64,000 nt of DNA from positions 682,001 to 746,000 of the forward strand of contig JADJKB010000003.1 in NCBI GenBank assembly GCA_016706225.1, written 5' to 3'. The notes under the pieces were generated by a model. The model did no database searches, was not told the DNA's origin, and worked only from the letters and a program-made list of their open reading frames with translations. This document shows positions 14,677-23,411 of this stretch, piece by piece. The stretch is from Myxococcales bacterium (GTDB taxonomy: Bacteria > Myxococcota_A > Polyangia > Polyangiales > Polyangiaceae). Made by a program: the position numbers and the translations under genes. Numbering within the stretch: position 1 is the first letter of the stretch; each line of letters starts with the position of its first letter.

Positions 14677-17600
14677 ATGCAACCACCCACTTTCTTCGCT
14701 CGTGGACTCCGCGCCCTCGCCAGCGTCACGGCCCTCGTCGCCGTGCTTTTTGCGTCTCGGAGCGCCTCCGCAACACAAGTCACCGGCGGCAACGTCGTGA
14801 ACCAGACCTGGACGCCTGCGGGCAGTCCTTACATCGTCGAGGGCGACGTCACCGTCCCGGCCGGTGCCTACTTGACGATTCAGGCCGGGACCTCGGTCAA
14901 GTTCAAGTCGACGGACGGCCAGGCGGGCGGCCTCAGCTCCACGAAGATCGAGCTGACCATCAAGGGGACGCTGACCGTCAGCGGAACCACGGCGAGCCCG
15001 GTCACTTTCGAGGGGGAGACGGGGACGACCGCCGGCACCTGGTACGGCATCGTCGTCGAAGCGGGCGCCACGGGCGCCAGCATTTCCGGAGCCGTCGTCA
15101 AACACGCAAGCTACGGCGTGACCAGCGCGGCGACGGGCTCGCTGCTGTCGGTGGTCGACTCGACCTTCTCCACCAACAGCTACGGCATCTATCTGAACGG
15201 CGGCTCTCCCACCCTGTCGAAGGTGCTCACGACCGCCAACCAGTACGGCTTCTATTTGCTCGCGCCCGCCTCGCCCACGATCACGGAAGCTCAGGCTTTT
15301 GCCAACACCAGCTACGGCATGTACGCGAACGCCTCGTCCGGAACGAGCACCGTCAACATCGACAAGAGCACCTTCGACGCCAACGGCAGCTACGGCATCT
15401 ACGCGACCCGCAGCAGCGCGGCGACGCTCACCGTGAACCTGAAGAACAGCATCGTCACCAACCACACGAGCTACGGCCTGTACCGCTACACGACCTACGT
15501 GCCGACGGTGAACATCACCTACAGCGACCTCTGGGGGAACGGCACGAACACCAACGCCACGCTGGGCACCGGGAGTTTTTCTTGCAACCCCCTCTACGTC
15601 TCGGCCGCGAACCGCCGCCTGACGGAGAACTCCCCCGCACGCTTCGCCGGAGAGTCGAGCAACGCGGACATCGGAGCTCTGCCCTACACCGGCGACCCAA
15701 CCCCGGGCCTCTACGGCGTGCTCTGGACCAACAAGACCCTCGCCAAGTCCGGCTCACCCTACAGCGCCGCCGGCGACCTTCGAGTGCCGACGGGCGTCAG
15801 CCTCGTGATCGAGCCCGGCGTGACGGTCTCCTTCGCGACAACCGACATCATGGGCTGCGGGGCGGTGACGAACAAAGCCGAGCTCCTCGTCGAAGGCAGC
15901 ATCAGTGCCGTCGGCACCGCCGCTGAGAAGATCACGTTGACGTCATCGGGCGTCAGCGCGGGGAGCTGGAACGGGCTTCAACTCGCACCGGGCTCGGGCA
16001 ACTCCACCTTGGCCCACGTGCTCAGCGAGAGAGCCACCAACGGCATCCTCTACGACACAACTGGCACCGGCAACTCGCTGCACCACCTGACACTGAAGAC
16101 CAACAGCTACGGGCTCCGAGTCAACTCGGGGTCGGCCGGCGCGGACATCGTGGAAGCGACAGCCAACCAATACGGGGCCTACACCTTGGCGCCGGGGTCA
16201 CTGTCCCTGACCAACGCGCTCTTCTACGCCAACACCAGCTACGGCATCTACGCCAACGCTTCGAGCGGGACCAGCACGCTGAGCGTGATGAGCTCCACCT
16301 TCAACGCCAATGGCAGCTACGGCATCTACGCAACCCGGAGCAGTGCTGCGACCCTCAACGTCAACGTCACCAACGCGATCATCACGAACCACACCAGCTA
16401 CGGGCTCTACCGTTACACGACCTACGTGCCGACCGTGACGATCGTGAACTCGGATCTCTGGGGCAACGGCACCAACACCAACGCCCCGTTGGGCGCCGGG
16501 ACCATCTCGCAGAACCCGAACTTCAAGAGCGCGAGTGACTTTCACCTCCAGGGCAGCAGCGTCTGCATCGACACCGGAACGGCGACCGGCGCACCCAACC
16601 ACGACTACGACGGCGTGACCCGACCGCTCGACGGCGACGGCATCAACGGCACGGCGTTCGACATGGGCGCGTTCGAGTTCGCGCTGGTCACGGTCTGCGG
16701 CGACGGCATTCAGGGTGTGGGCGAGACCTGTGACGACGGCACCAAGAACGGCGGCTACGGCTACTGCAACTCCACGTGCACCGGGCTCGGACCGTCGTGC
16801 GGCGACTCGCTCAAGAATGGTCCCGAAGAGTGTGACGACGGCAACACGACCAACACGGATGGCTGCACCAACGCCTGCACGCTCCCCAAGTGTGGCGACG
16901 GCTTCCAGCAAGCCGGCGAACAGTGTGACGACGGCAACAGCTCCAACACCGATGGCTGCTTGACGACCTGTGTCACGGCCAGCTGTGGGGACGGCTACGT
17001 GCAGGCCGGTACCGAGGAGTGTGACGACGGCAACAGCTCCAACACCGACTCCTGCGTCGCCGCTTGCAAGAACGCAAAGTGCGGAGACAGTTACACCCAG
17101 GCCGGCGTCGAACTGTGTGACGACGGCAACACCAACAACAACGACGCTTGCTCGAACACCTGTACGCTGCCCGGGTGCGGTGATGGGCTCGTGCAGCCCG
17201 GCGAGGCCTGTGACGACGGCAACGCCGACAACACCGACGCCTGTCTGTCGACTTGTATCGTGGCGTCTTGCGGGGACGGCTTCGTGCGGGCGGGTCTCGA
17301 GGAATGTGACGACGGAAATGCCTCCAACACCGACGCCTGCCTGACCACGTGCAAGACCGCCAAGTGTGGCGACAGCTACACCCAGACCGGCATCGAGCAG
17401 TGCGACGATGGGAACAACCTCAACACCGACGCCTGTCTGACGACCTGCAAGACGGCTGCGTGCGGCGATGGATTCACGCAGACTGGAGTCGAGACCTGCG
17501 ACGACGGGAACCAGGTCGATGGCGACGGCTGCTCGAACCAGTGCAAGCTGCCGGGCTGCGGCGACGGGGTGATTCAGGCGGGCGAGGCCTGCGACGACGG

Positions 17601-18000
17601 CAACACGAACGAGGACGACGCCTGCCTCACGACCTGTGTCAGTGCTTCGTGCGGAGACGGTCACGTTCACGCCGGCGTCGAAACCTGTGATGACGGAAAC
17701 CTGAAGGCCGCTGATGGTTGCAGCCCGCTGTGTGAGACCGAGGGCGCTGGTGGAGCCGGCGGCGTCGGCGGTGGCGGAACGGGCGCGAGCGCGGGCGCGG
17801 GCGCCACTGGCACCGGTGGCGCGGGCGCAGGTCAAGGCGGCGGCGGATTCGCCGGCGGCAGTGGCGCCGGGCAGGGCAGCGGCTCGGGCTCCGGCTGCGG
17901 CTGCAGCGTTCCTGCACGCGGCGGGGCCCCAGCCTGGCTGCTCGCGGGCCTCGGTCTCTTGGCGCTCGCCATCCGTCGTCGTGGGAAGGGCGCGCTCTGA
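14677..18000 (+). CDS. Beta-helix / DUF4215-repeat surface protein with MYXO-CTERM tail
   Basis: 1107 residues from ATG 14677; the frame is open further upstream but there it is antisense to the flippase gene. A signal peptide ends at ASA-TQ. Residues 30-670 form a parallel beta-helix repeat region with many SYGxY steps and two homologous halves. Then follow 11 DUF4215 Cys-rich repeats (CGDG...ECDDGN...DxC...C), a Gly/Ala linker, and a C-terminal GCGCSVPARGG, hydrophobic helix and RRRGKG tail. This is the MYXO-CTERM sorting signal, recognised by myxosortase and leading to surface anchoring. The beta-helix may bind or cleave polysaccharide; no catalytic motif is visible. First gene of a plus-strand operon. 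Confidence 0.9.
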   Translation: MQPPTFFARGLRALASVTALVAVLFASRSASATQVTGGNVVNQTWTPAGSPYIVEGDVTVPAGAYLTIQAGTSVKFKSTDGQAGGLSSTKIELTIKGTLTVSGTTASPVTFEGETGTTAGTWYGIVVEAGATGASISGAVVKHASYGVTSAATGSLLSVVDSTFSTNSYGIYLNGGSPTLSKVLTTANQYGFYLLAPASPTITEAQAFANTSYGMYANASSGTSTVNIDKSTFDANGSYGIYATRSSAATLTVNLKNSIVTNHTSYGLYRYTTYVPTVNITYSDLWGNGTNTNATLGTGSFSCNPLYVSAANRRLTENSPARFAGESSNADIGALPYTGDPTPGLYGVLWTNKTLAKSGSPYSAAGDLRVPTGVSLVIEPGVTVSFATTDIMGCGAVTNKAELLVEGSISAVGTAAEKITLTSSGVSAGSWNGLQLAPGSGNSTLAHVLSERATNGILYDTTGTGNSLHHLTLKTNSYGLRVNSGSAGADIVEATANQYGAYTLAPGSLSLTNALFYANTSYGIYANASSGTSTLSVMSSTFNANGSYGIYATRSSAATLNVNVTNAIITNHTSYGLYRYTTYVPTVTIVNSDLWGNGTNTNAPLGAGTISQNPNFKSASDFHLQGSSVCIDTGTATGAPNHDYDGVTRPLDGDGINGTAFDMGAFEFALVTVCGDGIQGVGETCDDGTKNGGYGYCNSTCTGLGPSCGDSLKNGPEECDDGNTTNTDGCTNACTLPKCGDGFQQAGEQCDDGNSSNTDGCLTTCVTASCGDGYVQAGTEECDDGNSSNTDSCVAACKNAKCGDSYTQAGVELCDDGNTNNNDACSNTCTLPGCGDGLVQPGEACDDGNADNTDACLSTCIVASCGDGFVRAGLEECDDGNASNTDACLTTCKTAKCGDSYTQTGIEQCDDGNNLNTDACLTTCKTAACGDGFTQTGVETCDDGNQVDGDGCSNQCKLPGCGDGVIQAGEACDDGNTNEDDACLTTCVSASCGDGHVHAGVETCDDGNLKAADGCSPLCETEGAGGAGGVGGGGTGASAGAGATGTGGAGAGQGGGGFAGGSGAGQGSGSGSGCGCSVPARGGAPAWLLAGLGLLALAIRRRGKGAL
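15300..16495 (+). repeat. Internal duplication in the beta-helix gene (two copies of about 260 bp)
   Basis: The stretch from about 15300 to 15560 recurs at about 16228 to 16495 with the same order of segments: NTSYGxYANASSGTST, FxANGSYGIYATRSSAATL, TNHTSYGLYRYTTYVPTV and LWGNGTNTNA. Synonymous differences are many, so the duplication is old. Confidence 0.85.
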
Positions 18001-18008
18001 TCAAGACC

Positions 18009-18905
18009 GTGGCTCGGCGCGTCGCGCGTCATCCATTCGTTCCGCTGGGGCTCGTCGCCCTCGTCGGGGCGGTAGCCTGTGCGCAGGCCGAGCCAGTGAA
18101 CGAGGAGGTCATCGACTCGGGCGTGGGCGACGTCGCGCTCGGTGGAGCGGCGGGCGCTGACGCCAGCACCGGCGGCAGCTCGGGAGCCGGCGGCTCCTCC
18201 ACCACGGACGCAGGTGACGCGGCGCCCAGCGCTTGCCAGTGTGACGAGCCCAGTTGTGGTGTGTGCCCGGCGACGCAGATCGTCGCGGCAGGTGGTTATG
18301 GGATCTTCGCCCAGGAGGTCACGAACGAGGCGTACCAAGCGTGGCTCGACACCCAGCCCAATCCGCAGCTGCAGGGCGGTGAGTGTGCGTGGAACACGAG
18401 CTACGTGCCCGCGCAGGGTTGGCCCGCGACGGACGCAAAACTCCCGGTCAACTACGTCGATTTCTGTGATGCCGCGGCTTACTGCCGCTGGGCCAAACGA
18501 CGCCTGTGCGGCAAGATCGGCGGTGGGGCCAACGTCTACGGCGACTTTGCCAGCGCGACGAAGAGCCAGTGGCACAACGCCTGTAGCGCGGGGGGCAGCA
18601 AGACGTATCCGTACGGCGCGACCTATACACCCACTGCTTGCAACGGCGCAGACTACGGTCAGGCGGGTCCGATCGCGGTGGGCGATGCCAAGGGCTGCGA
18701 GGGTGGATATCCGGCGCTGCGCGACATGAGCGGCAACGTGTGGGAATGGGAAGATTCGTGCAACGCGAGTGCGGGCGCCGATGACCTGTGTCGCATCCGC
18801 GGGGGTTCATTCTCTCAGGGCGCAGCGGCGCTCGGTTGCGGGGCCGACAGCTCGCTTGCGCGCAACACGACCGGTAAGAGCGTGGGTTTCCGCTGCTGTG
18901 AGTGA
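18009..18905 (+). CDS. FGE-fold (SUMF1 family) lipoprotein
   Basis: 298 residues from GTG 18009, eight bases after the beta-helix gene stop. A signal peptide ends in a lipobox-like VGAVAC, then a Gly/Ser/Ala linker and a Cys-rich stretch (CQCDEPSCGVC). From about residue 95 it is a formylglycine-generating-enzyme fold: VTNEAYQAWL, PVNYVDFCDAAAYCRWA, then MSGNVWEWE, IRGGSF and VGFRCCE, all hallmark positions of the family. The domain is shorter than true FGE and I cannot confirm the catalytic Cys pair, so it may be a non-enzymatic surface member. It would sit in the outer membrane with the co-transcribed surface proteins. Confidence 0.85.
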   Translation: MARRVARHPFVPLGLVALVGAVACAQAEPVNEEVIDSGVGDVALGGAAGADASTGGSSGAGGSSTTDAGDAAPSACQCDEPSCGVCPATQIVAAGGYGIFAQEVTNEAYQAWLDTQPNPQLQGGECAWNTSYVPAQGWPATDAKLPVNYVDFCDAAAYCRWAKRRLCGKIGGGANVYGDFASATKSQWHNACSAGGSKTYPYGATYTPTACNGADYGQAGPIAVGDAKGCEGGYPALRDMSGNVWEWEDSCNASAGADDLCRIRGGSFSQGAAALGCGADSSLARNTTGKSVGFRCCE

Positions 18906-18941
18906 GCACGACAAGAGAGAGGGCGTGCTAGTTTGTCAGTC

Positions 18942-19841
18942 ATGAGCTCGCGCGCTTGGCGTCCCGCACTCTTCGTGCTCGGTGCGCTGATCGGCGGAGG
19001 CGGGTGCGCGACGTCGGAAGACGTCGGCCCCGGGGCAGCGACCGGGGGTGCTGCGGGAAACGCCAGCGGCGGTGCCTCCACGACCGGCGGCGGCGGCGCG
19101 AGCAGCGCGTGTGTCCCCGGTGTGCAGATTGCGTGTGCTTGTCCCGGTGGCGTCGAGGGAGCGCAGGCGTGTAAACCCGACGGCTCCGGCTACGACCCGT
19201 GCATGTGTCCGGATGGCGGCGCGGGCGGCGCCGGCGGAAGTGGGGGGAGCGGAGGGACCAGCACGGGCGGCAGCGGCGGCAGCGGCGGAACCAGCGCGAG
19301 CGGCGGAGCGGGCGGAACCAGCGGCGCGGGCGGAAGCAGCGCGGGCGGCGGCGCTGGCGGGACCAGCACCGGCGGCGGAGGCATCGGGGCAGGCGGCGGC
19401 AGCGGCGGAACCAGCGGAGCGGGCGCCGGCGGCACCGGCGGAGCGACGAACAACCAAGATGCGTGTCCCGGCACGCTGCTGCAGCTGACCGCACCGCTCA
19501 CGACGATCCAGGGCACGCTCGTCGGGTTTTCGAACGACTCGAGCGGTGGAGGCAAATGCAGTCCAAGCGGGAACGGCAACGACGTCGTCTACCGGATCGT
19601 GCCTGCGTGGACCGGTACACTGACCGCCAAGCTGACGCCGAGCGGCTTCAGCAGCAGCGTGTACTATTCGGCCGGCAGTTGCCTGGCGAATTCGCCGACG
19701 AAGTGCGCCTATTCCGTCACGATCGGTCAAGCCGTGAGCCTGAGCTTCAGCGTCACCGCGGGCGCCACGTACTATCTCTTCATCGACAGCTACACGACCA
19801 GCGTCAGCGGTACGTTCACGCTCGAACTCAGCTCGAACTGA
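18942..19841 (+). CDS. Gly-rich-linker lipoprotein with beta-sandwich C-terminus
   Basis: 299 residues from ATG 18942 (AGAGAGAGGGC upstream); TTG 18933 is less likely. The lipobox is GGGGCATS. A Cys-containing segment (VQIACACPGG, GYDPCMCPDGG) is followed by about 80 residues of Gly/Ser/Thr linker. The C-terminal 130 residues (NQDACPGTLLQLT, DVVYRIVPAWTGTL, YYLFIDSYTT, GTFTLELSS) read like a bacterial pre-peptidase C-terminal (PPC) type beta-sandwich. A similar ending is present in the MopE-type lipoprotein. No enzymatic motif is seen. Third gene of the operon; the linker is encoded by highly repetitive GGC/GGA codons. Confidence 0.8.
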   Translation: MSSRAWRPALFVLGALIGGGGCATSEDVGPGAATGGAAGNASGGASTTGGGGASSACVPGVQIACACPGGVEGAQACKPDGSGYDPCMCPDGGAGGAGGSGGSGGTSTGGSGGSGGTSASGGAGGTSGAGGSSAGGGAGGTSTGGGGIGAGGGSGGTSGAGAGGTGGATNNQDACPGTLLQLTAPLTTIQGTLVGFSNDSSGGGKCSPSGNGNDVVYRIVPAWTGTLTAKLTPSGFSSSVYYSAGSCLANSPTKCAYSVTIGQAVSLSFSVTAGATYYLFIDSYTTSVSGTFTLELSSN

Positions 19842-19917
19842 CACCCGCTCTGCGTCGCGGCCCAGGCAAAGACGCGGGTGGTTGACCGGCCGCGAAGCAT
19901 TGGCGACCATCGGGAAC

Positions 19918-20841
19918 GTGAGGTCGCTCTGCTCCGCGCTCGCTGCCGCCGTCGTGGTGGTCGCGTGCGGCGCCAAGTCGGGCCTGCTGGAGGGCCGCCC
20001 AGAAGCTGGCGTCGTCGAAGATGCGGGCCCCGACGTGATCGAGGACGCTTCCGTGGACATCGTGCCCGACGTGGGACCCGATGCCGAACCCGACGCGGCG
20101 CCGACGATTTGTGACGACTCGGGCCCACCCGCGGTCTACGTGATCACCGCCCAATCACTGCTCTATCGCTTCGATCCGCCGAGCGCGACGTTCATCCACA
20201 TCGGGACCGCGTTCTGTCAGAACAGCAGCGTTCCCTTTTCGATGGGGGTCGATCGCGGGGGCACGGCCTACGTCCTCTACCGAGACGGACATCTGTACGA
20301 GGTGGACACCAAGAGCGCGAAGTGTCAGCCGACCGCGTTCAGCCCGTTCCAGCTGGATTGGGCGCTCTTCGGCATGGGCTTCGTCTTCGACCCGGCGGGC
20401 AACGCCGACAATCTCTACGTCACGGAGTCGACCTACACCTCGCCTTCCAAGGGGCTTGCCAAGCTGGACGTCGAGACCTTGAAGCTCTCGTTCATCGCCC
20501 CGTACGCTTCCCCCTTCAGCAATGCCATCGAGCTCACCGGCACGGGTGACGGCCGCCTCTTCGGCTTCGGATTACCCGCCGGCCCACAGGGCTCCCGCCT
20601 GGCGGAGATCGATCCGGCAACGGGGAAGCTGCTCTCGTCGGTAGAGCTCGCCCTCGGCAACGAAAACTCCTCCTTCGCGTTTGCCTACTGGGGCGGCGAT
20701 TTCTACATGTTCACGGCTCCAGAGGCGACCGCACCCAGCGATGCCCATCGTTATCGTCCCAGCGACGGCTCGCTGACTTGGGTCGCGAAGGTCAACGCAA
20801 CGGTCGTTGGCGCCGGGGTGTCGACTTGCGCGCCGCTCTGA
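19918..20841 (+). CDS. Lipoprotein with beta-propeller-like body
   Basis: 307 residues from GTG 19918, chosen because it starts directly at a signal peptide (MRSLCSALAAAVVVVAC) with lipobox VVAC; a TTG at 19882 would add 12 residues. A linker rich in Asp, Pro, Val and Ala (EDAGPDVIEDAS) follows. The body holds repeated short beta segments with readings such as VYVITAQSLLYRFDP, AYVLYRDGHLYEVDT and YVTESTY, which suggest a degenerate beta-propeller, though no blade motif is definite. No relatives can be named from the sequence. The end overlaps the next gene. Confidence 0.7.
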   Translation: MRSLCSALAAAVVVVACGAKSGLLEGRPEAGVVEDAGPDVIEDASVDIVPDVGPDAEPDAAPTICDDSGPPAVYVITAQSLLYRFDPPSATFIHIGTAFCQNSSVPFSMGVDRGGTAYVLYRDGHLYEVDTKSAKCQPTAFSPFQLDWALFGMGFVFDPAGNADNLYVTESTYTSPSKGLAKLDVETLKLSFIAPYASPFSNAIELTGTGDGRLFGFGLPAGPQGSRLAEIDPATGKLLSSVELALGNENSSFAFAYWGGDFYMFTAPEATAPSDAHRYRPSDGSLTWVAKVNATVVGAGVSTCAPL

Positions 20842-22769
20842 GCAGCGCGGTCGCGGCCTCAACGCGCCGTCCTCGAACGTTGGCGTTCGGGGCTTCACTC
20901 GTCGCGCTGGTTATCGGCATCGGATTCCCCTCCCGAGACGTCACCAGCGACGCTTTCGATGAGCTCCTCGCGTACGAAGGCCCGGATGTGCCGTACGTGT
21001 GGAAACACCCGGCAGCAGACGTCAGCCTGTGGGCGCTGTTCCACGCCCTCCGCGCGTGCGGGTGGTCCGGCCGATCCCTGGGTCTCACGACGTTCTGGAA
21101 CGCCGCTTTCATGGCTCTCGCTTTCGCCGGCGTTTGGGTCCTCGGGTTCCGCAGTACGCGCTCCGCGCTGAGCGCGTACGCCGCGACGTTGCTGCTCGCC
21201 TCCTGTCACATGTCGCTGAGCTGGCTTCGGGATCCCTTCCTGCCCTACTGGCCGCCATCCCTGGCGCTCGTGACCTGGATGCTCGTGGGGGTTGGGAACA
21301 GCGAGGCCCGCCCGCGAACCCCCTGGTTCGTCGGACCCGCGCTGCTGGGTGGACTCGCCGCGCTGTTCAACCCGATGTCGGCACTTGCCGTGGCGGCGAT
21401 CGCTGCGACTGGCGCAATGAAACGTCGCTCCGGCAGATCGCGGTGGCACACGGTGCAGTCGGCCGCGATGCTCGCAACCGTCGCGCTCTGTCCGCTGCTC
21501 ATTGTGTGGCTGAAGACGATTCCGCCCCATGCCTTCAGCAATGGCAGCGGAATTTATGGCCACTTCCGGCCCCATGCCCTGACTTCAGCTCTCGTCGGCT
21601 TGCGTGCATCGCTGGTGGCGCCGGGACGCACGCCCGCGCTCGAGCTCTTGTCGGGGCTGGCCTGGGATGGGCTCTTGGTGGTCAGCGCCTGGTGGCTGAT
21701 TCGTTCGGGTCTGCGGGGCGTGCGCCAAGCAGCGCCGCTGTTCTTGGCCGCGCTCGGCCACGCGGTCTTCGTGGCCTGGTGGGACGTCGAGCAGCTTCGG
21801 TTCTGGCTACTGGTCCCGTGGCTCTGCGTGCTGGGCGCGCTGACCAACATCGAGGTCGCAGGGAAACGAGTTGCAGTGCTGTCGCTGGTGGCCGGGGCGC
21901 TCATCTTGAGCGCGAACCTGCTTTCCTCCGTCCTACCCAGCCTCCGAGCACCTCCGCCGTCTCTGCTCGCCGCACGGATGCAACGCACCTTTGGTGACCG
22001 GGACCTGCTCGTCTTCGCCGTATGGGCTGACGCCTCGCTGCCGTACTTCGGTTCCATCCCCAATACGGGATGGCTGAGCTTGCACGCCGCGCTCGAGGAC
22101 AGACGCCCGGATGACCGTGCATTCGATTGGTTCATCGCCATGCAGCGCTGGGTGACGAGCCAGGGCGGCCGAACCTACGTCGAGGTCGACCGAGAGGGCC
22201 GGCCCATCGTGGCAGAGGATGTGCTCCAGGCCCCGTCGGGCGTGACGCGGACGGATCTCGCCCGCATCGTGTGGGGGCTCACACTGGCGGCCGGCCCCTG
22301 GCGATTTCGCGAGGTACTGCAGGTCCTCGGCCACACGCCGTGCGCTGCGGCGAGCCCGGCAGTGAAGGGCTCTCGTGGGCTGTCTGCCGCAGCCACCAGC
22401 TTCGTCGACTCGGGCAAAAATCGGGACTACGCGCCGGAGCGTGCCATCGACGCCCAAAACGACACCGAGTGGCTCAGCACCGAACCCTTTGCGGTGTTGG
22501 ACGTTCACTTCGAGCAACCGCGCGCGGTCGAAGGCATCGAGCTGCGCTCGGCCTCGAACGCCCCATATCGCGATTTCGCCGCTCGACTCGTCCAGGTCAG
22601 CCTGTGGAACGGCGCGACTCCCCTCTCGGAGCGACGAGTCGGTCTTGCCCGGGGCAAACAAGGCCTCGGCTCAGTCGAGCTCCCCGCGGAGCGGGCCACT
22701 TGTTTGAGTATCGTGCTCGTCGAACACGCGGGGCGCGGTGGCGGGCTGGCGGAGGTGGTGATCCGTTGA
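20826..22769 (+). CDS. Membrane glycosyltransferase-like protein with C-terminal discoidin-like domain
   Basis: About 647 residues if translation starts at TTG 20826, overlapping the previous stop by 16 bases; TTG 20880 is also possible and the start is uncertain. Residues 15-380 hold nine or ten hydrophobic helices with an early luminal loop (SRDVTSDAFDELLAYEG), as in GT-C glycosyltransferases (PMT/ArnT type). Residues 390-510 are a soluble part with WVTSQGGRTYVEVD. The last 140 residues (SFVDSGKNRDYAPERAIDA, NDTEWLSTEP, LDVHFEQPRAVEGIEL) match the F5/8 type C (discoidin) carbohydrate-binding fold. A lipid-linked-sugar transferase is inferred. Confidence 0.7.
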   Translation: MRAALSSAVAASTRRPRTLAFGASLVALVIGIGFPSRDVTSDAFDELLAYEGPDVPYVWKHPAADVSLWALFHALRACGWSGRSLGLTTFWNAAFMALAFAGVWVLGFRSTRSALSAYAATLLLASCHMSLSWLRDPFLPYWPPSLALVTWMLVGVGNSEARPRTPWFVGPALLGGLAALFNPMSALAVAAIAATGAMKRRSGRSRWHTVQSAAMLATVALCPLLIVWLKTIPPHAFSNGSGIYGHFRPHALTSALVGLRASLVAPGRTPALELLSGLAWDGLLVVSAWWLIRSGLRGVRQAAPLFLAALGHAVFVAWWDVEQLRFWLLVPWLCVLGALTNIEVAGKRVAVLSLVAGALILSANLLSSVLPSLRAPPPSLLAARMQRTFGDRDLLVFAVWADASLPYFGSIPNTGWLSLHAALEDRRPDDRAFDWFIAMQRWVTSQGGRTYVEVDREGRPIVAEDVLQAPSGVTRTDLARIVWGLTLAAGPWRFREVLQVLGHTPCAAASPAVKGSRGLSAAATSFVDSGKNRDYAPERAIDAQNDTEWLSTEPFAVLDVHFEQPRAVEGIELRSASNAPYRDFAARLVQVSLWNGATPLSERRVGLARGKQGLGSVELPAERATCLSIVLVEHAGRGGGLAEVVIR

Positions 22770-22883
22770 TCGCGGCGTGATACGCACCTGCTGCTGTTGA
22801 ATGCAGCTCGCCCGGTCAGCCGTGAGCGAGCTACTCCGCTCCGACGTGGCGTCTGCACACGCCTCGGAGCTCGGGAGACTCGA

Positions 22884-23354
22884 ATGGGACTCATTGACCA
22901 AGACAACTGCCCCAAGAAGACCGGCTCGATCTACCCCGAGCCCTACGCCTCCGAGATGGCGGGGCGCTCGTCTCTGCGACTCGGTGAGGCGGGCGGCCTG
23001 ACGCAGTTCGGCGCGAACCTGATCATCCTCGCCCCGGGCGCAAAGTCCTCACTCAGGCACTGGCACGAACACGAGGACGAGTTCGTGATGGTGACCGCTG
23101 GTGAGTGCACCCTGGTGCAGAACGAGGGCGAAATACCCATGCGACCTGGGGACTGTGCGGCCTTCCCGGCGGGTGACGACAACGGGCATCACTTCATCAA
23201 CAAGACGGAGCACGAGGCGCGCTTCCTGGTGGTCGGGACCAAAGCCCCGCGGGAGGTAGCAACGTACTCGGACGTCGATCTCAGAGTGGAAATCGAGGGG
23301 AAGAAAGCGCGCTTCACGTATCATGACGGCACCGACTTCGCCGGTCCGAGATGA
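22884..23354 (+). CDS. Cupin-fold protein
   Basis: 156 residues from ATG 22884, with GGAG/GGGAG upstream; the longer frame from 22797 has an unlikely N-terminus. A single cupin barrel is visible: HWHEHEDEFVMVTAGE is motif 1 with the His-His-Glu metal ligands, and GDCAAFPAGDDNGHHF is motif 2 with its His. Short single-domain cupins of this type often store or act on small metabolites; the substrate cannot be given. It is cytoplasmic and ends convergently with the TPR lipoprotein gene 57 bases away. Confidence 0.85.
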   Translation: MGLIDQDNCPKKTGSIYPEPYASEMAGRSSLRLGEAGGLTQFGANLIILAPGAKSSLRHWHEHEDEFVMVTAGECTLVQNEGEIPMRPGDCAAFPAGDDNGHHFINKTEHEARFLVVGTKAPREVATYSDVDLRVEIEGKKARFTYHDGTDFAGPR

Positions 23355-23411
23355 GCTCGCGGAGCACGCCTCCCCCAATGCAGCGGAGCACGGCGCGTGG
23401 CAGCTTTCCTC

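Noticed and set aside
14410..15465. N-terminal extension of the flippase gene
   Set aside because: It has no membrane helices and lies antisense to the beta-helix gene; the first membrane segment follows the ATG 14409.
16198..17835. Antisense open frame of 545 codons over the DUF4215 repeats
   Set aside because: It mirrors the repetitive GAC/GGC codons of the real gene; its text is of low complexity and matches nothing.
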